From positions 1-64,000 of the forward strand of contig CAJXUA010000008.1 in assembly GCA_913060695.1 (NCBI GenBank): 64,000 nucleotides of DNA, written 5' to 3'. Positions 43,492 through 53,600 of the stretch are shown in pieces. The notes beneath the pieces were generated by a model that was not told the origin of the DNA, did not search any database, and saw nothing but the letters and a program-made list of their open reading frames with translations. The stretch comes from an uncultured Gammaproteobacteria bacterium (GTDB lineage Bacteria > Pseudomonadota > Gammaproteobacteria > Pseudomonadales > Pseudohongiellaceae). Each line of letters begins with the position of its first letter. The first letter of the stretch is position 1. A program made the translations under genes and the position numbers.

Positions 43492-44955
43492 ATGGCAAAG
43501 ATTCCACCAGGCGTAGGCCCGAAATTTCCCCAAGTAGTGGTGCTGGTTGGGGCCACCGGCGATCTTTCCCGGCGTAAGCTCCTGCCTGGGCTCTTCCATC
43601 TGGCGAATGTGGGCTTTATCCCCAAGTGCCGGATTATCGGTGTATCGCTGGACGAGATGAGCACCGAAGACTTCAAAACATTCGTGCGTAAGGCCTTGGA
43701 TGAGTTGGCCACGCGTAAGATTAAGGAGTCGGACTGGGAGCGCTTTGCTGCCTGTTTGGACTACCTGCCCATCGGCGCAGGGCCGGCGGCATTGAAGGCT
43801 GCGGTCGAGAAGGCCGAGGAGTCATTAGGCGAGGAGAATCGTCGCCTGCACTATTTGAGTGTACCCCCTAATGCGGCCTTGTCTGCGGTGAAGATGCTGG
43901 GGGATGCCGGCTTGGTGGAGCGTTCTCGCGTAGTGATGGAGAAGCCCTTCGGTACCGATCTGGCGAGCGCCGTGGAGCTCAACTCCAAGGTGCACGAGGT
44001 GTTCGCCGAAGACCAGGTGTTCCGTATCGATCACTTCCTGGGCAAGGAGCCTGCGCAGAATATTCTCGCCTTTCGTTTCGCCAACGGCCTGTTCGAGCCG
44101 ATCTGGAATCGCAATTTCATCGACCACGTGCAGATCGACGTGCCGGAAACTATCGGGCTAGGGAGTCGCGCCAACTTCTATGAGCAGACCGGCGCCTACC
44201 GGGACATGGTAGTCACTCATCTGTTTCAGATTCTTGCCTTCATGGCTATGGAGCCGCCCGCCTCGCTGGACCCGAAGTCGATAGGGGAGGAGAAGAACAA
44301 GGTGTTCCGCAGCATGCTTCCGATCAAGCCCACCGACGTGGTGCGTGGCCAGTTTGCAGGCTATCGCGACTTGGCAGGGGTTGAGCCCGAGTCCGATACC
44401 GAGACCTTCATCGCGCTTAGATGCTCCATCGACAACTGGCGCTGGGCTGGGGTGCCTTTCTATCTGCGTACGGGCAAATGCCTTGCGGAGGGGCAACGCA
44501 TCATCTCTATCGCCTTTCGCGAGCCGCCTAAGAGCATGTTCCCCGCCGACTCCGGCGTGGGCGCGCAAGGACCCGATCACCTGACCTTCGACTTGGCCGA
44601 TGCGTCGAAGATGTCACTATCGTTCTATGGTAAACGCCCGGGTCCCGGCATGAAACTCGACAAGCTGAGCCTGCAGTTTGCCATGGACGACACTGGCCTG
44701 GTGGGCGAGGTTCTTGAGGCCTACGAGCGCCTGATTCTGGACGCTATGCGCGGCGACCGCACCTTGTTCACCACCGCCGAGGGCATAGAGCGACTCTGGG
44801 AGGTTTCGACCCCACTTCTGGAGGCGCCACCCCCCGTGCGTATCTATAGCCCGGGCTCGTGGGGCCCTAATGCGATTCACCAGCTGGTGGCGCCACACGC
44901 TTGGCGCCTGCCGTTCGAGCGCTCCTGGCGTGACCCGAATGCGCTGGGGGATTGA
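43492..44955 (+). CDS. zwf: Glucose-6-phosphate 1-dehydrogenase
   Basis: 487 residues; oxidises glucose 6-phosphate to 6-phosphogluconolactone with NAD(P)+, entering the pentose phosphate or Entner-Doudoroff route. The N-terminal nucleotide fold reads VVLVGATGDLSRRKLLPGLF (residues about 16-35), and the active-site stretch RIDHFLGKEPAQN lies near residue 180, with GVPFYLRTGKCL later. It stands without pgl, edd or gnd beside it, unlike many gammaproteobacteria. The ATG follows a CTCGAGGAGCACAGC ribosome site. Confidence 0.97.
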   Translation: MAKIPPGVGPKFPQVVVLVGATGDLSRRKLLPGLFHLANVGFIPKCRIIGVSLDEMSTEDFKTFVRKALDELATRKIKESDWERFAACLDYLPIGAGPAALKAAVEKAEESLGEENRRLHYLSVPPNAALSAVKMLGDAGLVERSRVVMEKPFGTDLASAVELNSKVHEVFAEDQVFRIDHFLGKEPAQNILAFRFANGLFEPIWNRNFIDHVQIDVPETIGLGSRANFYEQTGAYRDMVVTHLFQILAFMAMEPPASLDPKSIGEEKNKVFRSMLPIKPTDVVRGQFAGYRDLAGVEPESDTETFIALRCSIDNWRWAGVPFYLRTGKCLAEGQRIISIAFREPPKSMFPADSGVGAQGPDHLTFDLADASKMSLSFYGKRPGPGMKLDKLSLQFAMDDTGLVGEVLEAYERLILDAMRGDRTLFTTAEGIERLWEVSTPLLEAPPPVRIYSPGSWGPNAIHQLVAPHAWRLPFERSWRDPNALGD

Positions 44956-45249
44956 CGTTGTGCGGCGCTATAGGGTCCGCTAGTCGAATATGCACATCAG
45001 TTATATCAGTTCATCCAAGCATTCGAGGGTAGACTTCTGCCCCCTCTTTCATCCCATGGCGATGTCGGTCGGCGAGCGGTATGCCCAGTTGAATAACTTC
45101 TATTTGCCAAATCTTATAACTATTTAGTCTAAGTAAAGTGTCTATTATTCTTTTGTGATTCTTCTGTGACAGTGTATCGTGCCTCGGAATTTTTAGGTCT
45201 CGGATTCCAGCAAGGGCCGAGGCCTGCCACTTACCAGGAGAGCCAAGAC

Positions 45250-46506
45250 ATGAAGAAATCCAGAATTCTAGCTGCCGCGATTGCAGCGCTGACGCTGTCG
45301 GTCGATGCTTCGGCCACCAATGGTTATTTCACTCATGGTGTTGGCGTGCGCTCACTAGCGGTGGCTGGTGTTGGTGCGGCATTACCCCAAGACGGCCTAG
45401 CCGCAGCGCTGAATCCCGCAGGCACAGCGCTTCTAGGTTCTCGTTTAGACCTAGGAGTCAGTTGGTTCCGCCCCGACCGAGGCGCGCAGATCAGCGGCAA
45501 CTTCGCCGGAGCCAATGGCCGTTACGATGGCAATGACACGGAAGACTTCTTTATTCCAGAGCTCGGCTATGTGCGTCAGCTTTCCGAGCAACTATCCGCC
45601 GGTCTCGCTATCTATGGCAACGGCGGCATGAACACAGACTATGGGGTGAATCCTTTCGCAGCGTTTGGTTCCACCGGCAGCGCGGGCGTCAACCTAGAGC
45701 AGCTTTTCATCACTCCCTCTATCGCCTATAAGCCCCACCCCGACCATGCGTTTGGTGTAGCGGTCACCTATGCCTACCAACGCTTCGAGATGAAGGGTGT
45801 CACGGCCTTCGATAATCCCTTCTTCTCGGCCGCGCCGGGTTATGTCAGCAATAAGGGCTCGGACTCTGCCAATGGCTGGGGGCTTAAGCTAGGTTGGATA
45901 GGGCAGATAACGCCTACAGTAAAATTGGGTGCCAGCTGGTCATCTGAGCTCGATATGCAGGAGTTTAGTGACTACCGCGGTCTGTTTGCCGAGAAGGGCG
46001 ACTTCGATATCCCTGAAACCATCCTGCTCGGTGTAGCTTGGCAGGCCGCTCCTGCACTGACCTTGGCGCTAGACTTGCAGCGCATCAACTACAGTGACGT
46101 AAACTCCGTGGGCAATCCCTTGCAGAATCTGCTCGAAGGTAACGCCTTGGGTAGCGCTAATGGTGGCGGTTTCGGCTGGAAGGATATCGACATTCTCAAG
46201 TTGGGCGCTGTTTATCAATTCAGCGAGAGCGTAACGCTACGCGCGGGCGTAAGCCGAAGTGATCAGCCCATTCCTCGTTCGGAAACCTTCCTGAATATTC
46301 TGGCGCCAGGCACCGTACGGGATCACCTTACTCTGGGGGCAAGCTGGAAGACCAGTGAGCGCGGCGAGTGGAGCATTAGTTTCGCGCATGCGTTCAAAGA
46401 GACAGTGCAGGGGCAGGGCTCCATCCCAATGCCTTTTGGGGGCGGCGAAGCAGATGTCTACTTGCAGGAAGATCTGCTTACCGTTGGCTATAGCTTCTCG
46501 CTTTAA
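45250..46506 (+). CDS. OmpP1/FadL family outer-membrane transporter
   Basis: 418 residues. Signal peptide to about residue 20, then the classic mature start ATNGYFTHGVGVRSLAVAGVGAALPQDG, followed by AALNPAG. The rest is a beta-barrel ending YSFSL. FadL proteins let long-chain fatty acids or other hydrophobic compounds cross the outer membrane. ATG 45250 follows AGGAGA by 8 nt and begins the signal peptide; the frame opens at 45166 without one. It is alone on its strand; the thiolase at the left edge is too far to imply a shared operon. Confidence 0.9.
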   Translation: MKKSRILAAAIAALTLSVDASATNGYFTHGVGVRSLAVAGVGAALPQDGLAAALNPAGTALLGSRLDLGVSWFRPDRGAQISGNFAGANGRYDGNDTEDFFIPELGYVRQLSEQLSAGLAIYGNGGMNTDYGVNPFAAFGSTGSAGVNLEQLFITPSIAYKPHPDHAFGVAVTYAYQRFEMKGVTAFDNPFFSAAPGYVSNKGSDSANGWGLKLGWIGQITPTVKLGASWSSELDMQEFSDYRGLFAEKGDFDIPETILLGVAWQAAPALTLALDLQRINYSDVNSVGNPLQNLLEGNALGSANGGGFGWKDIDILKLGAVYQFSESVTLRAGVSRSDQPIPRSETFLNILAPGTVRDHLTLGASWKTSERGEWSISFAHAFKETVQGQGSIPMPFGGGEADVYLQEDLLTVGYSFSL

Positions 46507-46533
46507 GATTATATAGGCGAGGTGGCACCTTGC

Positions 46534-46561
46534 AAAAACCTGCTGCAATAAGTCGGTTTTT
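46534..46561. terminator. Weak bidirectional hairpin between convergent genes
   Basis: AAAAACC at 46534-46540 pairs with GGTTTTT at 46555-46561. The T and A runs on each side would suit termination from both the FadL gene and the SRPBCC gene, but the stem has only two G-C pairs. Confidence 0.3.
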
Positions 46562-46608
46562 GGATGGTGACGCCTCATGCCTATCGCTTACCGTTTGAGT
46601 GCTCGAAC

Positions 46609-47106
46609 TCACAGCTTCAATAGCAGTTCGTCCAGGCATTCGAGGGTAGATTTTAGCCCTCCTTCCAAGCCCATTTCGATAACCGTCTGCAATGCTTCGG
46701 CGGAACCATAGGTGACGACTGTCTCCATCAGCGTGTGCTCGTTCAAATCGCTGAAGCTCACCTCCATTTTTGAGCGTGGCAGATGCGGGTTCAGCTCTCC
46801 CTTGTTGTTACAGAAACCATCCATTCCAGTGAAGGAATCGATAGGTTTGATCGAAAGATAATCCGTGCGGCTCCAGTGTTCCGTTCCGCTCGGCTCTATC
46901 ATGGCGAACACCCAGTGTCCGCCTTCGCGAAAATCCATGCTCTTGGTGACTGTACGAAGTGGCTTAGGGGCATACCAGCGATCGAGAAGTTCCTGCTTGG
47001 TGTAGCAGTCCCAAACGGTTTGGCGCTTGGCCGCGAACTCTCTTTTTATGTGCAGGCTGTGGGTGTCTTTGTCGACGATGAAGTCGAATCTAAGTGCATT
47101 GCTCAT
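46609..47106 (-). CDS. SRPBCC/AHSA1 domain protein
   Basis: 165 residues. LHIKREFAAKRQTVWDCYTKQELLDRWYAPKP is the typical start of the activator of Hsp90 ATPase-like (AHSA1, START-like) fold, followed by MDFREGGHWVFAMIEPSGTEHW. These proteins bind small hydrophobic ligands in a beta-grip cavity. It overlaps the ArsR gene by ATGA and so is translationally coupled; ArsR plus AHSA1 is a very common bacterial pair whose ligand is seldom known. Confidence 0.9.
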   Translation of the reverse strand: MSNALRFDFIVDKDTHSLHIKREFAAKRQTVWDCYTKQELLDRWYAPKPLRTVTKSMDFREGGHWVFAMIEPSGTEHWSRTDYLSIKPIDSFTGMDGFCNNKGELNPHLPRSKMEVSFSDLNEHTLMETVVTYGSAEALQTVIEMGLEGGLKSTLECLDELLLKL

Positions 47107-47441
47107 TTATCTTGGCCCTCCAAAGTGGCAAGTAAAGTGTCTAGTTGTTCGAAGCGGTTTGCCCAGTTGTTTCTGCATTGCTCTATCCAACGGTCTATCT
47201 CATTCAGGTTTTCGATCTGTAGTTCGTAGATGATCTCGCGGCCCTGCCGTGTCGACTGAATCAACTCGCATTCGCTTAGTATTTGAATGTGTTTAGAGAT
47301 CGTGGGGCGTGCCACGTCGAAATTGCTGGCGATGGCGCCAGCGGTCATGGTCTGGGAGGCTAGCAGAATAAGAATCGCACGGCGCGTGGGGTCCGCTACT
47401 GCTTGGAAGGGGTCGCGACGTAGTTTCATAGTAGAGCCCAT
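47103..47441 (-). CDS. ArsR family transcription regulator
   Basis: 112 residues with the winged-helix start DPFQAVADPTRRAILILLASQTMTAGAIASNFDVARPTISKHIQIL and the wing QSTRQGREIIYEL. No metal-binding Cys motif (such as ELCVCDL) is seen, so it is of the non-metal type usually paired with AHSA1 proteins. Either ATG 47441 or ATG 47429 could be used; neither has a strong ribosome site. It probably represses its own operon. Confidence 0.9.
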   Translation of the reverse strand: MGSTMKLRRDPFQAVADPTRRAILILLASQTMTAGAIASNFDVARPTISKHIQILSECELIQSTRQGREIIYELQIENLNEIDRWIEQCRNNWANRFEQLDTLLATLEGQDK

Positions 47442-47513
47442 AGTAATCTGTAGTCATTTGGCTTCACTATATGTGAAGTTATTTGGCTACGCAATAGGTG
47501 CTGCTAAAAAGTC

Positions 47514-48437
47514 TTAATATCCTCGGCTAATATCTGCGAAGACCTCGCTCTGGAGATTGAGCTCATAGGCATGCAAGGCCTGGGTGAAGCTCTTCATCAC
47601 GTCGTGAACATCCGTGATGGCGGCTTGGTGGGGCGAGACGAATACCTGGGGGTGCTGCCAAAGCCATGAGTCCTGCGGGAGTGGCTCTACGTCGAAGACA
47701 TCTAGTACGGCGTAGTCGAGGTAGCGCTTGGCGAAGGCCGGCTGCAGGTCATCGGTCACGAGCGTTGCCCCGCGGCCAACATTGATCAGCAGCGCCTCTC
47801 TGAAATGGCTAAGCCACGGCAGGTCGATCAACCGCCGCGTGCTCTCGTGCAGGGGCAGGGTGTTGATGATGCAGTTCACTTGAGCGGCGAGAGCGGGCAC
47901 TGCCGCCATCGTCACGCAACGCTGGAAGTATGGCTTATCCGCGTGGCCGCTATTGTTGACCCCGATGATGTTTGCGCCTAGCGACTGAAGTGTCTGCGCT
48001 ATGCCCTGGGCCATCTTGCCGGTACCAAGGAGCATAATTGTTTGGCCGCGAATACTCTTGCTGGGCCTCTGTTGCCAATTGCTCGCTGCATTGTCCTGAG
48101 CAACGGCATGGCAGTTCTGCAGAAAGTTGAGCAGATGGCAGAGGCAGAACTCTCCCATCTTCTGACCTAGGTCGCCGGTGGTGCGCGATAGGCGCAGCCG
48201 TGGATGCAGGTCTTTGCGCGTCACGAAACCGTCGATGCCCGCGCCGAAGCTGTGAATCCACGGAATCCTGTGCAGGGCAAAATCCGCTGAAACAGGAAAG
48301 CAGGCTAGGCAGTCCGCCCAGTCGAAATCGCTTTGCTGCGGATGTTCGACCAACCTGAGCTGTACGGGCAATTCGTTTGCTTGAACGGCCGCGTAGAACT
48401 TCGCGGCGAGGCGGCCAGTCGTAAGTACTTTTAGCAT
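47514..48437 (-). CDS. D-2-hydroxyacid dehydrogenase family protein
   Basis: 307 residues, a glyoxylate/hydroxypyruvate reductase A-like dehydrogenase. The NAD(P) motif is GTGKMAQGIA near residue 140. Catalytic residues: Arg in NVGRGATLV, Glu in VFDVEPLP and His in SPHQAAITD. Unlike many relatives the His loop reads SPHQAA rather than TPHIAA. The ATG at 48437 matches the family start; the 67 extra residues to 48638 run through the divergent promoter region and overlap the porin gene start, so they are unlikely. Substrate unknown. Confidence 0.88.
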   Translation of the reverse strand: MLKVLTTGRLAAKFYAAVQANELPVQLRLVEHPQQSDFDWADCLACFPVSADFALHRIPWIHSFGAGIDGFVTRKDLHPRLRLSRTTGDLGQKMGEFCLCHLLNFLQNCHAVAQDNAASNWQQRPSKSIRGQTIMLLGTGKMAQGIAQTLQSLGANIIGVNNSGHADKPYFQRCVTMAAVPALAAQVNCIINTLPLHESTRRLIDLPWLSHFREALLINVGRGATLVTDDLQPAFAKRYLDYAVLDVFDVEPLPQDSWLWQHPQVFVSPHQAAITDVHDVMKSFTQALHAYELNLQSEVFADISRGY

Positions 48438-48641
48438 TAGGCGTTCATTCTCAAGTGTATGCAAGCTGCTAAGTTTACACCGTTTAGTGTGCCTTGCCGC
48501 AGGGTCAACCCTAGCAATATTGGCCGCAAGAATCGTTGGATTACATTTTGTGTCTGTTCTAGTCGCCAAAAAGAGAGTTTGATCCGTTACAATCCGGTCT
48601 TTGCTTTTTTGCCATGAACAGAACTCAAGGGAGTGCACACA

Positions 48642-49994
48642 ATGCTAAAAGGGAATATTCAGCTTGCTATTCTCGCCTCGATGATGGGAATCGTCACTCC
48701 AAGCTTCGCGGCGGATGCCCCGTGGCGATTGAATGATGTCTTGGATCTACCCGATGGGTTTAGTATTAATGGTTCTCAGCGCGCACGCTTTGAATCACTC
48801 AGTAATAATGTGCGCTTAGGCACTAGCAAGAATGACGAGATTCTTACCTTGCAAACCTTTCTCAACACACGGTATGAGAAAGATGGTTTTGGGGCGCAAC
48901 TTGAACTCATAGACGTGCGCCAAGCGCTCGCCGACGTCGATAGCATTCTCGATAGCTCTACCATCAATATCTTGGATATCCAGCAAGCCAATGTTAGCTA
49001 TCGCTTTGGCGAGTCGCGAAATACTAGCGTCAAAATAGGCAGATTCAGTGCAGACTATGGTAGTCGTCGCTTGGTTGCGCGCCACCGTTTTGGTAATGCA
49101 CCGAATGCATTTGATGGCTTGGAGTTTCAGCATCGTGGCGAGTCTGGCTACGATCTGCGGCTCATGGCTACGCAGCCAGTTCGCCGACTCCCTAATAGCC
49201 GCGCAGACATTCTCGACAACGAACGCGAGAATGATAAATCTGGAAGTGGCCAACAGTTCTATGCGGCCTACCTAGCGCTTCCTGAGTTACGTGAAGATAT
49301 TACCGTAAACCTTTTTGCCTACTCCATGCGCGAGAAAGACACGGCCAGCGTAAACACGCGCAATCGTGACCACGATACAGTTGGTTTCCGTTTGCTACGT
49401 GCGCCTGCAGTCCAACGTGTGGATTTTGAAGTGGAGTCTGCCTATCAGAATGGAACGCGCCGTGGCAGTACCTCCGTTTTCGATCGCATCGACTTAGATC
49501 ATGAGGCGTTCTACCAGTACTTGATGTTTGGCTACAGCTTGCCCGGACTTTCGCGAACCCGGGTAATGTTTGAATACAGTTACGCAAGCGGTGATAAGAA
49601 TCCCTTCGACACCAATAGCGAGAGTTTCGATTCCCTGTTTGGTGTAACGACGTTCGAGTTCGGTCCTACGGGAATATACGGCGTGATCGACCGTCATAAC
49701 ATTAGTACTCCGGGTGTTCGGGTGGTCACCTACCCCAAGACTGGCGTGGATGTCATGATATCTTATCGTCATTTTTGGCTTGCGGAGTCCCGCGACAGCC
49801 TCGGTCGAACCGGTCGTCAAGATGCCACTGGTAAAACAGATAACTATATCGGGCAGCACCTAGAGGCGCGAGTGCGCTGGGATGCTATACCAGGGAATCT
49901 GCGCATCGAAACTGGTGGTGCCTGGCTTCACACCGAAAACTTGGCAGACGAGAACACGCTCTATGCCTATGCCGCGGCGACCTTCACGTTCTAG
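48642..49994 (+). CDS. Alginate-export-family outer-membrane porin
   Basis: 450 residues: signal peptide to about residue 26 (MGIVTPSFAADAP), then a beta-barrel with many alternating hydrophobic strands, ending AAATFTF (terminal Phe). The GSQRARFESL start and the DFEVESAYQNG and RVMFEYSYASGDKNP segments match Alginate_exp (AlgE-like) proteins, which are porins for anionic sugars or for unrelated small solutes. ATG 48642 follows AAGGGAG by 8 nt. No alginate genes are nearby, so a general porin role is as likely. Confidence 0.82.
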   Translation: MLKGNIQLAILASMMGIVTPSFAADAPWRLNDVLDLPDGFSINGSQRARFESLSNNVRLGTSKNDEILTLQTFLNTRYEKDGFGAQLELIDVRQALADVDSILDSSTINILDIQQANVSYRFGESRNTSVKIGRFSADYGSRRLVARHRFGNAPNAFDGLEFQHRGESGYDLRLMATQPVRRLPNSRADILDNERENDKSGSGQQFYAAYLALPELREDITVNLFAYSMREKDTASVNTRNRDHDTVGFRLLRAPAVQRVDFEVESAYQNGTRRGSTSVFDRIDLDHEAFYQYLMFGYSLPGLSRTRVMFEYSYASGDKNPFDTNSESFDSLFGVTTFEFGPTGIYGVIDRHNISTPGVRVVTYPKTGVDVMISYRHFWLAESRDSLGRTGRQDATGKTDNYIGQHLEARVRWDAIPGNLRIETGGAWLHTENLADENTLYAYAAATFTF

Positions 49995-50027
49995 CATGTA
50001 TCAATTCAAGAATAAGGTGTTCGTACA

Positions 50028-50120
50028 ATGGGATACCGAGTAATGGCAGACACCGGAGTTTTCGTCTTTAAACTATGTCTTGGCACCATGATCATTTTTG
50101 GTGGCAAGGGGCAGATGTGA
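50028..50120 (+). CDS. Possible 30-residue small protein
   Basis: A short open frame with an AAGGTG ribosome site 8 nt upstream of the ATG and one hydrophobic stretch (VFVFKLCLGTMIIFGG). It has no recognised relative. It lies in the gene-poor spacer right after the porin and may be a leftover of a decayed gene. Confidence 0.22.
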   Translation: MGYRVMADTGVFVFKLCLGTMIIFGGKGQM

Positions 50121-50287
50121 GAAACCATTGGCGGCTTAGTGCGCAGAAAGTCGCGAGGTTGAATGAGGCGAAGAAGTAGTGTGAATATTTGTTTAAGGCA
50201 TAGACTAAAAAGTTGCAGAAGCTAGAGAATTTTATAGATTCTCACTACACCATTAAGTAGGAGAATAGTCGGAATTCAGAATTTAGA
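50121..50287 (+). ncRNA. Candidate small RNA ending at a strong terminator
   Basis: No gene is visible here, yet a strong terminator follows at 50288-50325. Just before it lie hairpins AGAAT/ATTCT (about 50225-50241) and TCTC-CTAC/GTAGGAGA with one bulged A (about 50239-50266). That looks like the structured 3' half of a short transcript. The 5' end and promoter could not be located; it could also be a long 3' tail of the porin message. Confidence 0.35.
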
Positions 50288-50325
50288 AAGGCCTAGGCAT
50301 TCAATTGGAAGCCTAGGCCTTTTTT
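50288..50325 (+). terminator. Strong rho-independent terminator in the gene-poor spacer
   Basis: AAGGCCTAGGC at 50288-50298 pairs perfectly with GCCTAGGCCTT at 50311-50321, loop 12 nt, followed by TTTT. It is about 300 bp beyond the porin stop. Confidence 0.88.
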
Positions 50326-50620
50326 GTGGGAACCTATTTTTCCTGTAGTTCTTCGAAAACGGATATAAATTACAAGCTTTTGAATCTAAAAGGGAAAATT
50401 GATCTTTAGGCTGCCTAGGTTTCTTTCCTGCGATCAGGTTTTCTCTATTTCTCTAGCTAAAAATCCTCTCTTTTCCTTATGTGCGCTAGCAGACGGTGAG
50501 CTGTTGCAAGCAAGCGGATACTCCAAATTCTAGCCTCTACTCCCAATACTCTAGCAATAATTAAGTATCGCGGGCGGACCTAATTAATTTAACTCAATGT
50601 TCAGTAAAGAGAGAATTTAT
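50326..50620. other. A/T-rich spacer before the S-layer-like gene
   Basis: No gene seen. The composition is noticeably more A/T-rich than the flanking genes, which suits a strong promoter for an abundant surface protein. I could not choose one -35/-10 pair with confidence. An AAAGAGAG stretch precedes the ATG at 50621 as the likely ribosome site. Confidence 0.35.
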
Positions 50621-53600
50621 ATGCCGGTTACTTCTGCTCAGCAAGACTTAAACTTACAGAAACTCTATATCCTAGGCACAGGTTCTGCTGCAAACTCTAC
50701 AGAAATGGCCTCATTCAACAGCATGGTGTCTGCGAGCGGTGGGTCGGTTTCCATAGCGAATGCTGTGAATCAGTACATAAACTCCTTAGTGGCGACCCAG
50801 GGTGTGGTAAGCACCATACAAGCTATCGCGAAGAACGGGTTTGGAGTGACTCTCACGAACGCAGAGGCCCAGCAAACCATTACCGATTTGACAGGTGCGG
50901 GTATCGATTCCGGGTACAAGTTGCTCGATTATCTAAGCACACTGGATGGTAATTATGGTGGCACGTTGAACAACCGTGCCGAAGCCGCATCAAGTTTTCT
51001 AGACACTTTGAGTGCTAGCGATAAATCCGCTAATTTCACGGGCGCCGCGGTCACCACAGCGGTGCGCAATATGCTGCAGAATATTGACGGTACTAGCGCC
51101 AGCCTAGCCAACGCTAACAGCGGTTTCAATGCACTTTCTGCCAATCTTAGCGCTACAGGAATTACCGGGACAGTAGATCACTTCCTGTCTGGGTCGATTG
51201 TGTTCGCGGATACTAACAACGACGGGATGGTCTCCCCTGGTGAGTGGACAAGCCTCACTGCTAGCAACGGGACATTCGTTCTGCCTAATTCCGTTACAGC
51301 CAAGAATGTCATTGTCTATGGTGGTAACGATCTCATGACGGGCAATGCCTTCCAGGGTCAGTTAAGTGCCTCTGCAGGCTCTACCGTTGTGAACCCGTTC
51401 ACCACGTTAATCCAGTCCATGGTCAATAGCGGCTTGGCTGGCACTGTGCTAGATGCGACGAATGCGATAAAGAGCGCCTTTAGCCTGCCGGCGACTATCA
51501 ACCTGATGTCCTACAACCCATTGACCGTACTCGCCAATGGCTCTGCTACTGCGGCAGAGAAATCCGCTGCGCTTAAGGTACAGGTTGCCTCGGAGCAGAT
51601 CAGCACAGTTATTATTCATGGCGCCAATGTTGCTGACATCGTAAGCCCGGGTGCCACGCTCCAGAGCGCCGCTGCTGCGGTAACTGTCGCGCTCGCTAAG
51701 GCCGTTATAGATGCCTCACACAGCACTGGCGGCACTATCAATCTTGCTGCTAGCACTACCGTAGAGCAGATCATGCAAGCTGCATTTAATGAAACGGGCG
51801 CGACAATAACTTCGGCGCAAATTTCACAAATTGCCCATGTAACGGCTGCGAACAATGCTGCCGCGGCAGCCGCTACTAGTATCACGCAACTAGCCCAAGC
51901 TGCCGACGTAGCGCAGGGTAGTGCTACAAACGCGTTGATTGCTGGCGCGAACAGTAACAATTTCGGCAGCGCCGACTCTGGCTTCAGCGGCTCCAGCTTA
52001 ACGACTGCGATCGATGCTGCGACAGTTGGCAGTATCGCCCCTGGGGTGTTGCTGCCGCCTACGGCAGCTCAGAACACGGCAGCAGATACAGCTGCAGCGG
52101 GAGCAGCAGCGGCTGCGCTCGCAGCCCCAATTGCTACCTTGACTTATTCAATTGATAGCGGAGCTTCCTCGACCACCGCGAGTGTTCGAGATGCCAATAC
52201 TTTGCGCATTGTTGCCACATTCGACAAGGCTGTGAGCGATGGCACTCCTACCATTACTATCAATAACGGCATTCTAGTAGCTGTCACTGCGATGACTAAA
52301 ACCGACTCTACGCATTATTTCTATGACCTTAACGTTCCCGCTGGAGATATTGCTGCTGCAACCGTCACCATCGGCGGCGCTAAGGATGCCACCAGTAATA
52401 CGATCTCTGCCGCACCTAACAATGCCGTATTCGCGGTCGACAATACTGCTCCAAGCGTACCAACAGCTGTGACACTGGCGCCAGTCGGCGGCAATGTTGT
52501 GGCTAATACGCTGAATGGAACGAATACTAATATGACGGCGACAGCCACCATCACAGCGGGTCAAGCCACTGGAGGCAGCGCGGTATTGAAAGTTGGTGCC
52601 ACTACAATCGCTACCGACTCTTCGATTTTGGCTGGCGACACGTCAGTGACCTTTACTCTTGGCAAGACTACCAGCGCTGCGCTGCAAGCTGCTGTTACGG
52701 CCGGCGGCGTAGTGACTGTGACGTTGAGCGATAAGGCGGGCAATACTTCGGTTAGCGCGGTTGGCAATCCGACCTTGGCTGTAGCTTATACGAGTCCTTC
52801 AGCCCCTACAGGACTGACATTGACTACGGTGGGGGGCACAGTGATCCCCAATACATTGAATAGCACTAACACCAATCTCACGGCGGTTGCCACAATCACT
52901 GCGGGGCAGGCAACTGGCGGCAGTGCGGTGTTGAAAATTGGTTCTACTACTATCAAGACCGATGCCACGATTTTAATCGGGGATACTAGCGTAAGCTTCG
53001 ACCTCAGTACCGCTGACAACGCCGCATTGCAGGCGGCCGTTGCCGCCGGCGGCGTCGCAACTGTGACATTGATTGACTCGTCAGGTAATCAATCTGTGAG
53101 TGCTGCCAACCCTACTTTGGCGGTTGATTACCAAGGGCAATTGATATCATTGACTGCCACTATAAATGAGACCTTGAGTGGTACTGCCGCGAACGATATT
53201 TTCATCGGTACTTACGGTAACGGCGCTGGCCCCTATACGTTCCATACAGGCGATATCCTGAATGGCTTAGGTGGGACTGGGGATACGCTGTATATCACTA
53301 CGGGTGCAGAGGCTAGTACTCCACCAGACAACCTCTGGTTGTCGAAGACGAACTTCGAAAAGGTATTCTTGAACTCCATCGGCAATGGCGCACAAGTCGT
53401 CACGACTGGCGCTGCATTTGAAGCCGCTTTCGCGACCAATGGGGTGGATCTGAGTGTCCAAACCCTTCTGGGTGCAATTGACATTACCATGACGACATTT
53501 ACCGGCACCGCGAATATTACGACGACTACTATTGGCGCAGGGGCCCACACGATTACAACTGGCTCTGGTGTTAGTACTGTCAACGCGATAGCTAAAGCTG

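Noticed and set aside
50597-50620. Earlier ATG of the S-layer-like gene
   Set aside because: The ATG at 50621 has the better ribosome site and gives an RsaA-like N-terminus; the earlier start adds eight unlike residues.
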